Below, piece by piece: positions 42,829 through 51,787 of a stretch of DNA of 64,000 nucleotides (position 1 is the first letter of the stretch; every line of letters begins with the position of its first letter). The DNA lies in assembly GCA_035913415.1 (NCBI GenBank), contig JAMIIV010000025.1, positions 1-64,000 of the forward strand. The letters run 5' to 3'. The notes beneath the pieces are model-generated. The model saw only the letters and a list, made by a program, of their open reading frames with translations. It did not search any database and was not told the origin of the DNA. A program made the position numbers and the translations under genes. The DNA comes from UBA5070 sp035913415. GTDB lineage: Bacteria; Fibrobacterota; Fibrobacteria; UBA5070.

Positions 42829-44309
42829 CGCAGCCCCACGCGCAGGACTTCTTCGAGGGTGGTCTGGCCTTCGGCGGCCTTGGCGATGCCGTCGTGCACC
42901 AGCGGTCGCAACGAGGCGAGGGAGCGGATCTCGCCGTCGGAGGCGCCCCGCACGATGGCCTCGCGGAGGGTGTCGTCCATGGTCAAAAGTTCGAAGATGC
43001 CCACCCGTCCGCGATACCCGGTGCCGTCGCAGGCGGGGCAGCCGCGGGCGATGGCGACGGATTCCGGCAACGGACCGTAACCTGCCAGCAATTCCCTTTC
43101 CTGGGCCGAGGGGGCGCCGCGTTCGGCGCAGGAGGGACAGACCCGACGCACCAGACGTTGGGCCAAAATGCCCAGGACCGCCGATCCGACCAGGAATCGC
43201 GGGACCCCCAGGTCGGCCAGGCGGGTGACGGCGCCCGCCGAATCGTTGGTGTGCAGCGTGCTGAACACAAGGTGGCCCGTCTGCGCGGCCTGCACGGCGA
43301 TCCCGGCGGTCTCGGCGTCGCGGATTTCGCCCACCAGAATCACGTCGGGGTCCTGGCGCAGGATGGACCGCAGGGCCTCGGCGAACCCCAGGCCGGCCTT
43401 CTCGAGGATCTGGACCTGGTTGGCGCCCTTGAGGCGGTATTCGATGGGGTCTTCGATGGTCGTGATGTTGATCGCCCGCGGCAGCAGGCGTTGGAGGGCC
43501 GCGTACAGGGTGGAGCTCTTGCCCGAGCCCGTGGGACCGGTGACGAAGACCATGCCCTGGGGGCGGTCGCAGAGATGCTCGAACGCGGTGCGGACGGAAT
43601 CGGGCATTCCCACCGAGCGCAGGTCCAGGACACTGGCCGTCTGGCGCAGCAGGCGCAACACGACCTTCTCTCCCATGCGCGTGGGCAGGGTCGAGACGCG
43701 GATGTCGAGGGTCTCCCCCTTCCATTGGCGCTGGATGCGTCCGTCCTGGGGCAGGCGCTTCTCGGCGATGTCCAGCTCCGCCAGGATCTTCAGGCGCGAG
43801 GTGAGGCTGGCCTGCACCCACGAAGGAAGCACAAGGAACTCGCGCAGCATGCCGTCGCGCCGGAAACGGACCGCCACCCCTTCGTCGTCGGGCTCCACGT
43901 GGATGTCGGTGGCGCCGTCGCGCAGGGCTTCGTCGATCACGTGGTCGACCAGCTTGACCACCGGCTCGGACTGCGACTTGCGACGGATTTCGTCCACCGT
44001 GGATCCTTCGGAGACCGCGAGTTCCTCCTCGGCGAGCTTGCCGAGCAGTCCTCCCCTGTGGTCGGAGGCCTCCTGCCCGCGCAGCACGGCCAGCGGGTGC
44101 GCGAGGTCCTCGTCGCAGCCCTCCAGGACGGGGATCTCGGGCACGGGAAGATCCAGGCGCCAGGCGGCCCACGCCGCGGCACGATCGTCGCGCGCTCCGG
44201 CGAAGGCCAGATGGAGGCGGCCCTCGTGGACCACGGGGAGCACGGCGTTGGTGATCCACCACGAGGTGGCCATCTTCGCGAGACTGTCCTGATCGATCGC
44301 AAGCACCAT
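42825..44309 (-). CDS. gspE: GspE/PilB-family secretion ATPase
   Basis: 494-residue hexameric ATPase for type II secretion or type IV pilus assembly. Walker A is GPTGSGKSSTLYAAL, Walker B VILVGEIRDAETA, the His box HLVFSTLHTNDS. The tetracysteine zinc motif (CPSCAERG ... CPACDGTGYRG) is typical of GspE/PilB and absent from PilT. Start ATG 44309 with GGGGGAG upstream. The N-terminal ~110 residues are divergent. Adjacent genes supply pseudopilins and inner-membrane assembly proteins, but no GspF/PilC is present in the window. Confidence 0.93.
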   Translation of the reverse strand: MVLAIDQDSLAKMATSWWITNAVLPVVHEGRLHLAFAGARDDRAAAWAAWRLDLPVPEIPVLEGCDEDLAHPLAVLRGQEASDHRGGLLGKLAEEELAVSEGSTVDEIRRKSQSEPVVKLVDHVIDEALRDGATDIHVEPDDEGVAVRFRRDGMLREFLVLPSWVQASLTSRLKILAELDIAEKRLPQDGRIQRQWKGETLDIRVSTLPTRMGEKVVLRLLRQTASVLDLRSVGMPDSVRTAFEHLCDRPQGMVFVTGPTGSGKSSTLYAALQRLLPRAINITTIEDPIEYRLKGANQVQILEKAGLGFAEALRSILRQDPDVILVGEIRDAETAGIAVQAAQTGHLVFSTLHTNDSAGAVTRLADLGVPRFLVGSAVLGILAQRLVRRVCPSCAERGAPSAQERELLAGYGPLPESVAIARGCPACDGTGYRGRVGIFELLTMDDTLREAIVRGASDGEIRSLASLRPLVHDGIAKAAEGQTTLEEVLRVGLR

Positions 44310-44362
44310 GTTCGATTCTCCCCCATGCCGGAGTTTGCCCCCCCCGGTCGCGATGAACAAGC

Positions 44363-44920
44363 CTACAATCCCGCCGCGGGCACGCGCACCGTCAGGGATT
44401 CCGGCTCCTGGGGCATGCCCGGGATGGTCCGGTAGACCCCGTCGATCCGCACCGCGATCGAGAGCAATCCGTCGAGTTCGTACCCGTCGATGCTGCCGTT
44501 CTGGCTCGAGTCCATCTCCCACCACAGGTTCCCGCGGCCGGGACGGTCCGGCAGGGGGACGGGCTCCCAGTCCACCCGCAGGTTTTCCAGCCGTCCCAGG
44601 CGCACGGCCTCGGTGCCGTCGCGGCCGCGCAGCAGGGCGCCGTCCCTCAGGGTCCAGACGACGGTGTCCGAGATCCCCCAGCGGCTGCGGAGCACCAGCA
44701 GGCGCTCGCGCGAGAACGACAGGATCCGTCCGTGGTGGATGTCCTGGAAAAGCTCCTCGCGCAGCATGGAAAGCTCCTCGGCCACATCGATCCGACGGTC
44801 CGAAAGGAAACGCGACTTGGTCTGGTGCACGATCCACCGGCCTCCCATGACCACCACCAATCCGGTGACGACCATGGCGACCAGGAGCTCGACGAGCGTG
44901 TATCCGGCCCGCCGACTCAA
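44363..44920 (-). CDS. Pseudopilin (GspJ/PilW-like)
   Basis: 185 residues. The prepilin leader MSRRAG is followed by YTLVELLVAMVVTGLVVVMGG, giving cleavage after Gly with Tyr at +1 and the conserved Glu at +5. The soluble part (SDRRIDVAEELSMLREELFQDIHHGRI) is like minor pseudopilins. The start is TTG 44920, overlapping the upstream stop (TTGA). It would be processed by a prepilin peptidase that is not encoded in the window. Confidence 0.82.
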   Translation of the reverse strand: MSRRAGYTLVELLVAMVVTGLVVVMGGRWIVHQTKSRFLSDRRIDVAEELSMLREELFQDIHHGRILSFSRERLLVLRSRWGISDTVVWTLRDGALLRGRDGTEAVRLGRLENLRVDWEPVPLPDRPGRGNLWWEMDSSQNGSIDGYELDGLLSIAVRIDGVYRTIPGMPQEPESLTVRVPAAGL

Positions 44921-45342
44921 CGCTGGATCTCCGTCAACGGCACGCGCCAGCCGAAACAGCGCACCGAATCGTCCGGGTCGTCGGCCGGATCGAGCACGCA
45001 CGCGCGCACCGACGGCCCCACCGTGGGGGCGGCGACGGTGCCCACCTGGCCGATCACCGCGGTGGCCGTGGCCGGATCGGGGACGGTGTCGAAGACCCTC
45101 CTCACCAGGAGGTATTCGTGGTCGCCGATCTTGCGCGGGTATACGGTGTCGCGCAGCAGCTTCGGTGCGGTCAGGCGCACCAGCCCCCAGTCCTCGCGCA
45201 CCAGGCAGGTGGCGTCGTCGATGCGCCGGGCACGCGCCTTGCCGTTGGCCGTCTGGATGGTCATCCACGCCAGCGGGGTGGTCAGGATCATGAGCAGCCC
45301 CATGGCCATCATCACTTCCACGAGCGTGTATCCGCGCCTCAT
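44917..45342 (-). CDS. Pseudopilin (GspI/PilV-like)
   Basis: 141 residues. Leader MRRG, then YTLVEVMMAMGLLMILTTPLAW with Glu at +5, a standard type IV pilin-like helix. The C-terminal domain has three cysteines (ATCLVRED, VRACVLDP, VRCFGWR). ATG 45342 has GGAGGT immediately upstream. It overlaps both neighbours. Confidence 0.82.
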   Translation of the reverse strand: MRRGYTLVEVMMAMGLLMILTTPLAWMTIQTANGKARARRIDDATCLVREDWGLVRLTAPKLLRDTVYPRKIGDHEYLLVRRVFDTVPDPATATAVIGQVGTVAAPTVGPSVRACVLDPADDPDDSVRCFGWRVPLTEIQR

Positions 45343-46745
45343 CGCACCTCCCACGCCGCCACCCGCAGACCCTTCGACCCGGGCAATCCCAGGGGGATGG
45401 CGAAATCCGGAGGCAGTTTGGAACGGTCGTATTCACCCCAGCCGGTGCAACTGGTGGCACCGCGTCCGCAGTCGAAACGCCCCGCCACCGCCGCGCCGTG
45501 GATGCGCCCGGAATTCTTGAGGGTGCCCCCCGAGACCAGGACACCTTCGACCAAGGCGCCGCGCGCGACCTCGACGGTGGAGCCTCCGCCGAGCGCCACC
45601 AGGTAGACCTTCGATCGCGAATCCCCCTCGAACAGCACGCGAGCGCTGGAGTCCGAGCCCCAGCACAGGGCCACGGAAGGCCCCAGGATGCGCGACTTGT
45701 CGAGGACGGAGAAAGCCCCGAACGACAGAATTTGGCCTTGGAACTCGGCGTCGTCCATCAGCACCACCCCGCGTTCGGCGTACACCAGGCCGTTGCGCAG
45801 GCGCGCTCCGCGCTCCAGGCTGACCTGGCCGCGCGCGAGGATGGTCCATCCCTCCAGGAGCACGTCCCCGCGGACGGTCACATCGCCTTCCACCAACAGG
45901 GTTCGCGCCGGGGGACTCCAGACGGCGCCACCGCGGGACGCTTCCAGGACCACGATCGACGCGCCTTTCCCGAAGCTGGTGTGCACCACTTCGTGGCCCC
46001 GGGGAAGCGCCCGGGACGGACCGTACCAGGCCGATCCGAGCAACGCGTCGGGACGGCGGAAGGCCTCTTTCAGTCGGGACTGCAGGACCGTGGTGTCGAG
46101 GGCCTTCGATTCGGGCACGTAGGCCGTGATGCCCAGCCGGGCGCGGGGCTGGGCGAACATGCCCGACGGAGGCGACCCGGCGTCCACCCGCACGCGGATG
46201 TTGCCCACGATGTACGAACTGGAGATGTCCAGGGGTGGCGTGGTGGTGGTCCACTGGCTGACCGCCACGTCGAAGAGTTCGCGATCGATCGATCCACCCA
46301 GCACCGCCCGGATGGACCGGACCTCGTCGCGGCGCCCGAAACGCACCGTGCCCACGGCGGATACCGGGGCGAGCAGGGCCCCTTCCCCGATCTCGGCGCT
46401 CATGGTCCCGTGCACGCCCGGAGGGACCGGACAGGAATCGACAACGCCCGCGCCCCCATCGGGAACGGAATCCGCCGCATCGCGTCCGAGCTCGCGCACC
46501 TTTCCGGAATCCCGCCCCGTGTCGGGACGGACCACCGCCGAGCGCCGTGCCCAGAGTTCGTCTTCCGCGCAGGCCAGCGCCGACTCCGCCAGAAGCTGGG
46601 CCTGCCAGCGGGCGGAAAGGATCGCGGCCCGCTCGCGATGGGTCCAGGCGCGGTTCCAGGCCAGCGTGGCGACCAGCATCGAGAGACCCATGCCCGTCAG
46701 GACCCAGGGCATGGCCGCCCCGCGACGTGGCCCGGGGTGGCTCAC
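45339..46745 (-). CDS. PilX/GspK-like assembly protein with polymer-forming repeat domain
   Basis: 468 residues from GTG 46745 (overlapping the upstream stop). One N-terminal helix (WVLTGMGLSMLVATLAW) without a classical pilin Glu leads into an alpha segment. The C-terminal half has right-handed beta-helix-like repeats (LLVEGDVTVRGDVLLEGWTILARGQVSLERGARLRNGLVYAERG, ALVEGVLVSGGTLKNSGRIHGAAVAG) resembling bactofilin/polymer-forming domains. PilX/GspK identity is suggested by position; the repeat domain is unusual in that family. Confidence 0.65.
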   Translation of the reverse strand: MSHPGPRRGAAMPWVLTGMGLSMLVATLAWNRAWTHRERAAILSARWQAQLLAESALACAEDELWARRSAVVRPDTGRDSGKVRELGRDAADSVPDGGAGVVDSCPVPPGVHGTMSAEIGEGALLAPVSAVGTVRFGRRDEVRSIRAVLGGSIDRELFDVAVSQWTTTTPPLDISSSYIVGNIRVRVDAGSPPSGMFAQPRARLGITAYVPESKALDTTVLQSRLKEAFRRPDALLGSAWYGPSRALPRGHEVVHTSFGKGASIVVLEASRGGAVWSPPARTLLVEGDVTVRGDVLLEGWTILARGQVSLERGARLRNGLVYAERGVVLMDDAEFQGQILSFGAFSVLDKSRILGPSVALCWGSDSSARVLFEGDSRSKVYLVALGGGSTVEVARGALVEGVLVSGGTLKNSGRIHGAAVAGRFDCGRGATSCTGWGEYDRSKLPPDFAIPLGLPGSKGLRVAAWEVR

Positions 46746-47194
46746 GGAACCTTCAGGAGGAAGCGCCCCGAACGATCCTCGAGCTCGACCCCTTCCTGCG
46801 AGATGCCCACCACCGTGGCGCTGTCCAGACGCTCCCCGAGCTTCACGACCATGCTGCGCCCATCGGCGCGGACCAGGACCGCGGCGCGCCGCCCCACCAG
46901 GCCTGTCACCTTCCAGGGGCGGAGGGGAGCGGGCCCGGAAGGCGTGCCGCCGCCGGCGGACCGTACCCGCGGGTTGACCACCGCGAGTGTCGCCAGGGAG
47001 AATGGATCGGGAGCCTCGAGCAGAGCCGGCGCCGTGTTGGTCGCGCCGAGTTCCAGGAGGGAAAGATCGGCGGCGGGCGGGGGTGGCGGATCCGCCGCGG
47101 CGGCGGTCGCGGGGCACGCCTGGGGACGTGGACCGAACTGGAGCAGGAAGACGACGAGGGCGACAGCGGCGATCGGGCCGGTCCATCGGTTCAT
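46742..47194 (-). CDS. GspC/PilP-like assembly protein
   Basis: 150 residues. One membrane helix (TGPIAAVALVVFLLQFG), a Pro/Ala-rich linker, and a C-terminal homology region (WKVTGLVGRRAAVLVRADGRSMVVKLGERLDSATVVGISQEGVELEDRS, cited in part) with the GspC HR / PilP beta-fold pattern. Such proteins link the inner-membrane complex to the secretin. It overlaps both neighbouring genes by 4 bp. Confidence 0.75.
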   Translation of the reverse strand: MNRWTGPIAAVALVVFLLQFGPRPQACPATAAAADPPPPPAADLSLLELGATNTAPALLEAPDPFSLATLAVVNPRVRSAGGGTPSGPAPLRPWKVTGLVGRRAAVLVRADGRSMVVKLGERLDSATVVGISQEGVELEDRSGRFLLKVP

Positions 47195-47724
47195 GGCGAC
47201 CTCCTGGGCTCGGCGGGCACTCCCAGGACCATCTCGCCGGCCAGGCGGGAGGGACCGGCGGGACGGACCTGCAGTCGACGGGAGACCCAGGCGACCGGAA
47301 GCGAATCGAGGGCGGCGTACCCGGACAGGATTTGACTCCATCCGCCCTGGACGGCCAGGGAGAGCAGCACCTCTCCGCCTTCTTCGCGGGCCGAGACGCG
47401 GTCCAGCCGCACGCCGCGGCTTTCCAGGCGCGGCACCACCAGGGCCGCGACCAGCGAGGCCGGATCGGATCCGCCGGCCTGGCGGCGGGTCGCGACCTCG
47501 CGCAGGCGGGTCCGTTCGGACGAATCGCCTCGCGCCTGCGCCAACCGCGCGGCGAGGATTTCCGGACGCGGGGCCACCTTCTCGAGACGCTCGATTTCGT
47601 GGGAAAGGGCCTGGAAACGGCACACCGTGGCAGGCAGGAACCACGCGACCAGCCACCACGCGACCAGTGCACCCGCAAGCCAAGGGGCCAAGGGCCGCAG
47701 CAACGTGCGCCATGCGGCGTTCAT
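47191..47724 (-). CDS. PilO/GspM-like assembly protein
   Basis: 177 residues. One N-terminal helix (PWLAGALVAWWLVAWFLPA), a short coiled coil (LSHEIERLEKVAPRPEILAARLAQ) and a ferredoxin-like C-terminal domain ending in SRRLQVRPAG. Size, topology and gene order (after the PilN/GspL-like gene, before the PilP/GspC-like gene) define it. Sequence similarity alone is weak. Confidence 0.7.
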   Translation of the reverse strand: MNAAWRTLLRPLAPWLAGALVAWWLVAWFLPATVCRFQALSHEIERLEKVAPRPEILAARLAQARGDSSERTRLREVATRRQAGGSDPASLVAALVVPRLESRGVRLDRVSAREEGGEVLLSLAVQGGWSQILSGYAALDSLPVAWVSRRLQVRPAGPSRLAGEMVLGVPAEPRRSP

Positions 47725-48812
47725 GGCCACCTCCCCGAAAGGTCCACCACCAGATGGACCTTTTCCTGCTGGCGTTGCTGGGAGCCGACGCGGACGTCGC
47801 CCACTCCCTGGACCCGTCGGAGGGAATCGACCAGGACGGGAACACCGCGCCAATCGTCCAGGCGGGCATCGGCACGCAAGGTCCATCCGGAGTCGCCCGG
47901 GGGCGAATCCATGTGCAGGGTCAGCAGGCGCACACCCGGCGGCAGGGCCCGCGCCAAGCCCGACAGCAACGGCAACGGGGTTCTGGCGGGACGGAACGCG
48001 GGGCGGGAAGCCTCCAGGTACGCCGCATCGCGGAGAGCCTCGGCGTGGAGCTGGTCTAAGCGGTCGATGTCGGGTCGCACCGCGGCCAGACGGACTTCCG
48101 TGGCCTTCAGCGAGCGCTCCAACCACAACACCGGCGCCTGGATCAGGAGCGCCAGCACGACACCCGCCACCACCACGGCGGCGCATCGGGCCAGCGTCGC
48201 GCGGTCGGCCAGCCGTTCGGCGCGCAGGTCGGCCTGCGCGGAGGTCAACATCTGCGACTCCGGATTTTCGAGGGCAAGGTCGAGGAGTTCCGGCTCGGAG
48301 GCTTCCCGCCAGGGGATGGTCTCGCCGTCTTCTCCGCGATTCCTCATCCAGTCCGCCAGGCGCGGGGACGACTCCGCGAAGGGTCCGTCCACGGACGCGG
48401 GCTGGCCGTCTTCCCACCTCGAGATCCAGGTTCCCGAAGGGCTCCTGCAATGGCGGAATTCGGCGTTCCCCCGTCCCAGTAGCGCCAAGGCCCACAGGAC
48501 TTCGGGAAGCACGACCTCGCACGGTCCTGTTCCGGGCTCGGTTCCAGCGGGCAGATTCCGTCCGGTCCGGGGATCGACCGGTGGGCACAGCACCAGGTTC
48601 CAGACCGATCCCGCGGGGGTGTCGCGGTGGCCCAGGGTGATCCAGGGCGGGGCGGTCGGACCGCACGATGGAAGGTCCGCGACGAGGGCGTGGACGTCGT
48701 CGTCGCCAGGTGCCTCGCCATAGCGTGTGGTGCATGCCGCCTGGAGGATCCGGGAGGGCGCGAGCACCACCCTGGAACGACCTGCAAGCCAGCGCGGAAT
48801 CGGAATGCGCAT
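47721..48812 (-). CDS. PilN/GspL-like assembly protein
   Basis: 363 residues. The N-terminal ~185 residues look like a degenerate actin-like (PilM/GspL cytoplasmic) domain. A membrane helix (AAVVVAGVVLALLIQAPVLWL) follows, then a coiled coil and a ferredoxin-like periplasmic domain (LPPGVRLLTLHMDSPPGDSGW). This is the GspL plan: PilM and PilN in one protein. Start ATG 48812; an ATG at 48860 with a good ribosome site would overlap the divergent secretin start and was not used. Confidence 0.72.
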   Translation of the reverse strand: MRIPIPRWLAGRSRVVLAPSRILQAACTTRYGEAPGDDDVHALVADLPSCGPTAPPWITLGHRDTPAGSVWNLVLCPPVDPRTGRNLPAGTEPGTGPCEVVLPEVLWALALLGRGNAEFRHCRSPSGTWISRWEDGQPASVDGPFAESSPRLADWMRNRGEDGETIPWREASEPELLDLALENPESQMLTSAQADLRAERLADRATLARCAAVVVAGVVLALLIQAPVLWLERSLKATEVRLAAVRPDIDRLDQLHAEALRDAAYLEASRPAFRPARTPLPLLSGLARALPPGVRLLTLHMDSPPGDSGWTLRADARLDDWRGVPVLVDSLRRVQGVGDVRVGSQQRQQEKVHLVVDLSGRWP

Positions 48813-48858
48813 CGGATCCCAGAAGATAGGATCCCGAGGCGGTTTGTACCTTCCACCC

Positions 48859-50997
48859 ATGATTCCTCTGATCCTCGCGACCGCCGCGCTGTTGGCCGCG
48901 CCCCGCAAACCGGCCACCCGCCCGGCGCCGGCTTCCGAAGCACCCACGATGGGCTCCACGCTTTCGGCCCCCTTGGCACCCATCGGAAACGGGAGCGAGC
49001 CCGGCACGGTATCCGACTCCACCATGATGGAACCGACGGAATTCGTCGACCAGGACATCCGCGACGTGCTGCGGGCCATCGCCCGCGCCTACGACCTCAA
49101 CATCTTCCCCTATCCGGACGTGAAGGGGAAGATCACCGTCACCCTGCACCGCATGCCGGTGCTGGACGCCTTGCGCCTGATCGTCCAGCCTCTGGGGTAC
49201 GAGCTCTCGTGGGAGAATTCGGCCTGGGTGGTGCGTCCGCTGCAGATCCGGACCCAAGGGACCATCGAGATGGGTCGGGGAGCCGTCACCCTCACCTTCC
49301 GCAACCGCGAACTCGCCGAATTCGCCGAGGAATACGCTCGTCGCACGGGCCTGAATATCCTGGTCGACCGCAACGCCAAGGGCACCATCAGCGGATCGCT
49401 TCGCGGTGTCGAGCCGCTGGACGGCCTGAAGGCCATCCTGACGGCCAACGGGTTCGAGCTGCGCTCGCAGGGAGACGCCTGGATCATCGCCGCGGTGGAA
49501 AGCCAAGCCGCGATGATGGGACGCTCGGGCGGAGGCCCGCGCAACCGCACCGATCTCACGGTGCGGCGCGGACGCGTGACGGCCAATCTGCGGCAGGCCA
49601 TGATCAACGACGTGGTCCAGACCCTCGCCGACCAGAGCGGCTACAACATGATCACCTACGGTCAGCTCGGCGGCACCGTGGACGCCAACATCCGCGACGT
49701 CCCGGTCCTGGCCGCCCTCTCGCTCCTGTTGCAGGGCACACCGTTCACCTACGCGCTGAAGGATTCCGTCCTGCTCATCGGAGACCGCAATCCCGGTTCG
49801 GCTTCCGGACAGGCCCTCTCCCAGAACGAGATCTACTACCTGCGGCACACCCGCGTGGACAAGGTCATGCCGTTGCTTCCCAAGAACCTTCCGCCCCAGG
49901 CCATGCAGCCCGTGCCGGAGCTGAACGCCCTGCTGCTCTCGGGCACCGGGGAGATGAACACCAAGGTCAAGGAATTTTTGACCACCATCGACCAGCCCAT
50001 TCCGCAGGTGGTGCTGGAGGCGGTCATCGTGGAATTCTACAAGGGGCGCAATTCCCAACTGGGCGTCAAGGCCGGAAAGACCAAGGACGAAGTGTCGCAG
50101 ACCGAGGCCATCGGCCCGGCGATCGTGCTCCAGGGCGGAACGGCCTTCAACACCCCCTCCGTCCTCAAGGCCACGACGGGCGACATGACCACCACCGTGG
50201 GTCTGCTGCCCCAGAACTTCCTGCTGCAACTGGAAGCCATCGAAAACTCCGACAAGGGGCGGGTGCTCGCCCGGCCGCGGATCACCACCCTCAACGGGCA
50301 AGCGGCCAACATCAACGTCGGGACCAGCGACTACTTCCAGGTCACCACCACCGACCGCAACGGCGTGGTCAATTCCGACTACCGCGCCTTCAACACGGGC
50401 ATCACGCTCTCGATCACCCCCTACCTCACCCAGTCGGGCCAGATCACCGCCGAGATCAAACCCGAGGTCCGCACCCCCCGCTCCAGCGGATCCACCACCG
50501 ACAACGCCCGGCCCCCCGGCACCTCCACGCGCAGCCTGCAGACCAACGTCACCCTCCGCGACGGGGAAACCATCGTGTTGGGCGGCCTGATGCAAACCCT
50601 CGATCTGGAATCCAACGCCGGTGTGCCCTTGCTCTCGGCCATTCCCTTCCTGGGCAAGCTCTTCACCTACCGCACCCGCAACCGCGAAACCACGGAGCTG
50701 GCCATCTTCATCACGCCGCATGTGCTGAAATCCGGAAACGCCTCCTCGGTCGATCCGGGCAAGGTGGTCGACGAGATGGACCGCCGCGTCAACGGCTGGA
50801 AGTGGAATCCCCTGTCGGGCGAACCGTTGCTTCCGCCCACCCCGGAAGAAGCCGTCCGTCGCCCTCCGGAGACAAAATCCGACTCCGTCGAGGCTCCGAA
50901 ACCCGAGCCGAAGTCGTCCGAGCCTCCCGGCCAGCCGATCGTGCCGATCACGATTTCGGCGCCCCCCAAGGCTGCCGGCGCCGACACGGCCCCGTAA
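48859..50997 (+). CDS. gspD: Secretin (GspD/PilQ family)
   Basis: 712 residues, outer-membrane pore of a type II secretion or pilus system. Signal peptide MIPLILATAALLAA. Residues about 55-110 are an STN-type N0 domain (FVDQDIRDVLRAIARAYDLN). N-domains follow, with a repeat of the same fold near FRNRELAEFAEEYARRTGLN. The C-terminal secretin core contains VLARPRITTLNGQAANINVG and DGETIVLGGLMQ. The last ~70 residues are Pro/Glu-rich. It is divergent from the rest of its cluster with only 46 bp between start codons, so both promoters must sit in or beside that gap. Confidence 0.93.
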   Translation: MIPLILATAALLAAPRKPATRPAPASEAPTMGSTLSAPLAPIGNGSEPGTVSDSTMMEPTEFVDQDIRDVLRAIARAYDLNIFPYPDVKGKITVTLHRMPVLDALRLIVQPLGYELSWENSAWVVRPLQIRTQGTIEMGRGAVTLTFRNRELAEFAEEYARRTGLNILVDRNAKGTISGSLRGVEPLDGLKAILTANGFELRSQGDAWIIAAVESQAAMMGRSGGGPRNRTDLTVRRGRVTANLRQAMINDVVQTLADQSGYNMITYGQLGGTVDANIRDVPVLAALSLLLQGTPFTYALKDSVLLIGDRNPGSASGQALSQNEIYYLRHTRVDKVMPLLPKNLPPQAMQPVPELNALLLSGTGEMNTKVKEFLTTIDQPIPQVVLEAVIVEFYKGRNSQLGVKAGKTKDEVSQTEAIGPAIVLQGGTAFNTPSVLKATTGDMTTTVGLLPQNFLLQLEAIENSDKGRVLARPRITTLNGQAANINVGTSDYFQVTTTDRNGVVNSDYRAFNTGITLSITPYLTQSGQITAEIKPEVRTPRSSGSTTDNARPPGTSTRSLQTNVTLRDGETIVLGGLMQTLDLESNAGVPLLSAIPFLGKLFTYRTRNRETTELAIFITPHVLKSGNASSVDPGKVVDEMDRRVNGWKWNPLSGEPLLPPTPEEAVRRPPETKSDSVEAPKPEPKSSEPPGQPIVPITISAPPKAAGADTAP

Positions 50998-51011
50998 GCC
51001 CCGACAGACCT

Positions 51012-51755
51012 TCAGCGCTCGGTGCGCTCGATCACCCCGATCATCGTGACCAGGGTGTCGAGTGTATCCGAACGCGAGAGCTCCGGAGCGTGCATGCTGG
51101 AGATCTGTCCATCGAGGTAGAGGGCGTCGCGACAGCGCAGCACGTCCCGGAACAGGCGTGCCGTCTCGTGGAAATTCACCGAGTCCTCGCTGATGGCGAA
51201 ATACGCGGTGTCGCCGCGCACCCCCACGGCGTTGCGCTTCAGGCGCGAGGTGGACAACGAGTCGAACACCGGATGGATGCGCCCGGAGGCCAGCAGCAGC
51301 GGGCCCGATTGGGTGGCCAGCCGCACATGGCGGTGGTACCTGCGGAAACTTCTGGTATCGACGACCTTGGGCTTGCCCCGGGCGACGAGGAACACCCCGT
51401 TGGGTTGCAGGAAGAAGTTCCCGTACCCCGACCGCAGATTCAGTTTGCGGTACTGGATACCCTGGTCGACGAACACCCCCAGCGGCCGGAAGCGTTTGTC
51501 GTACATGCCGGCATTCATCGCGAAGGCCAGTCGCTTGCCGGAAGGGAGCGAGGAATCCACCGCCCGGAATTCTCCGAAGTTGCGGCCTCGAGCATCCTTG
51601 TAGAACAACCGGAGGTCTTCGACCCCGGGCAGGACCTTCACGATGGTGAACCGTCGCCCGTCCACCATCGCCGAATCGAACTGCAACGCAGGGGTCGCCA
51701 CCGCGCCCAGGAGGACCGCGAGGAAAAGGACCGGAAACTTCGAAGCTGGCCGCAT
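51012..51755 (-). CDS. DUF2233 / phosphodiester glycosidase family protein (exported)
   Basis: 247 residues with a signal peptide (FPVLFLAVLLGAVATPA). The NAGPA/DUF2233 signature is visible: FAMNAGMYDKRFRPLGVFVDQG, GNFFLQPNGVFLV, ATQSGPLLLASGRIHP, NAVGVRGDTAYFAIS and DALYLDGQISSMHAPE. Relatives remove sugar from phosphodiesters; the bacterial substrate is not known here. It lies convergent with the secretin gene and 32 bp downstream of the alpha-E gene. Confidence 0.88.
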   Translation of the reverse strand: MRPASKFPVLFLAVLLGAVATPALQFDSAMVDGRRFTIVKVLPGVEDLRLFYKDARGRNFGEFRAVDSSLPSGKRLAFAMNAGMYDKRFRPLGVFVDQGIQYRKLNLRSGYGNFFLQPNGVFLVARGKPKVVDTRSFRRYHRHVRLATQSGPLLLASGRIHPVFDSLSTSRLKRNAVGVRGDTAYFAISEDSVNFHETARLFRDVLRCRDALYLDGQISSMHAPELSRSDTLDTLVTMIGVIERTER

Positions 51756-51787
51756 CCGCGCAATGTACCTCCCGCGGCCGCTCCTTC

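Noticed and set aside
48812..48860. Longer start (ATG 48860) for the PilN/GspL-like gene
   Set aside because: It would overlap the divergent secretin start and leave no promoter space, although its ribosome site looks better.
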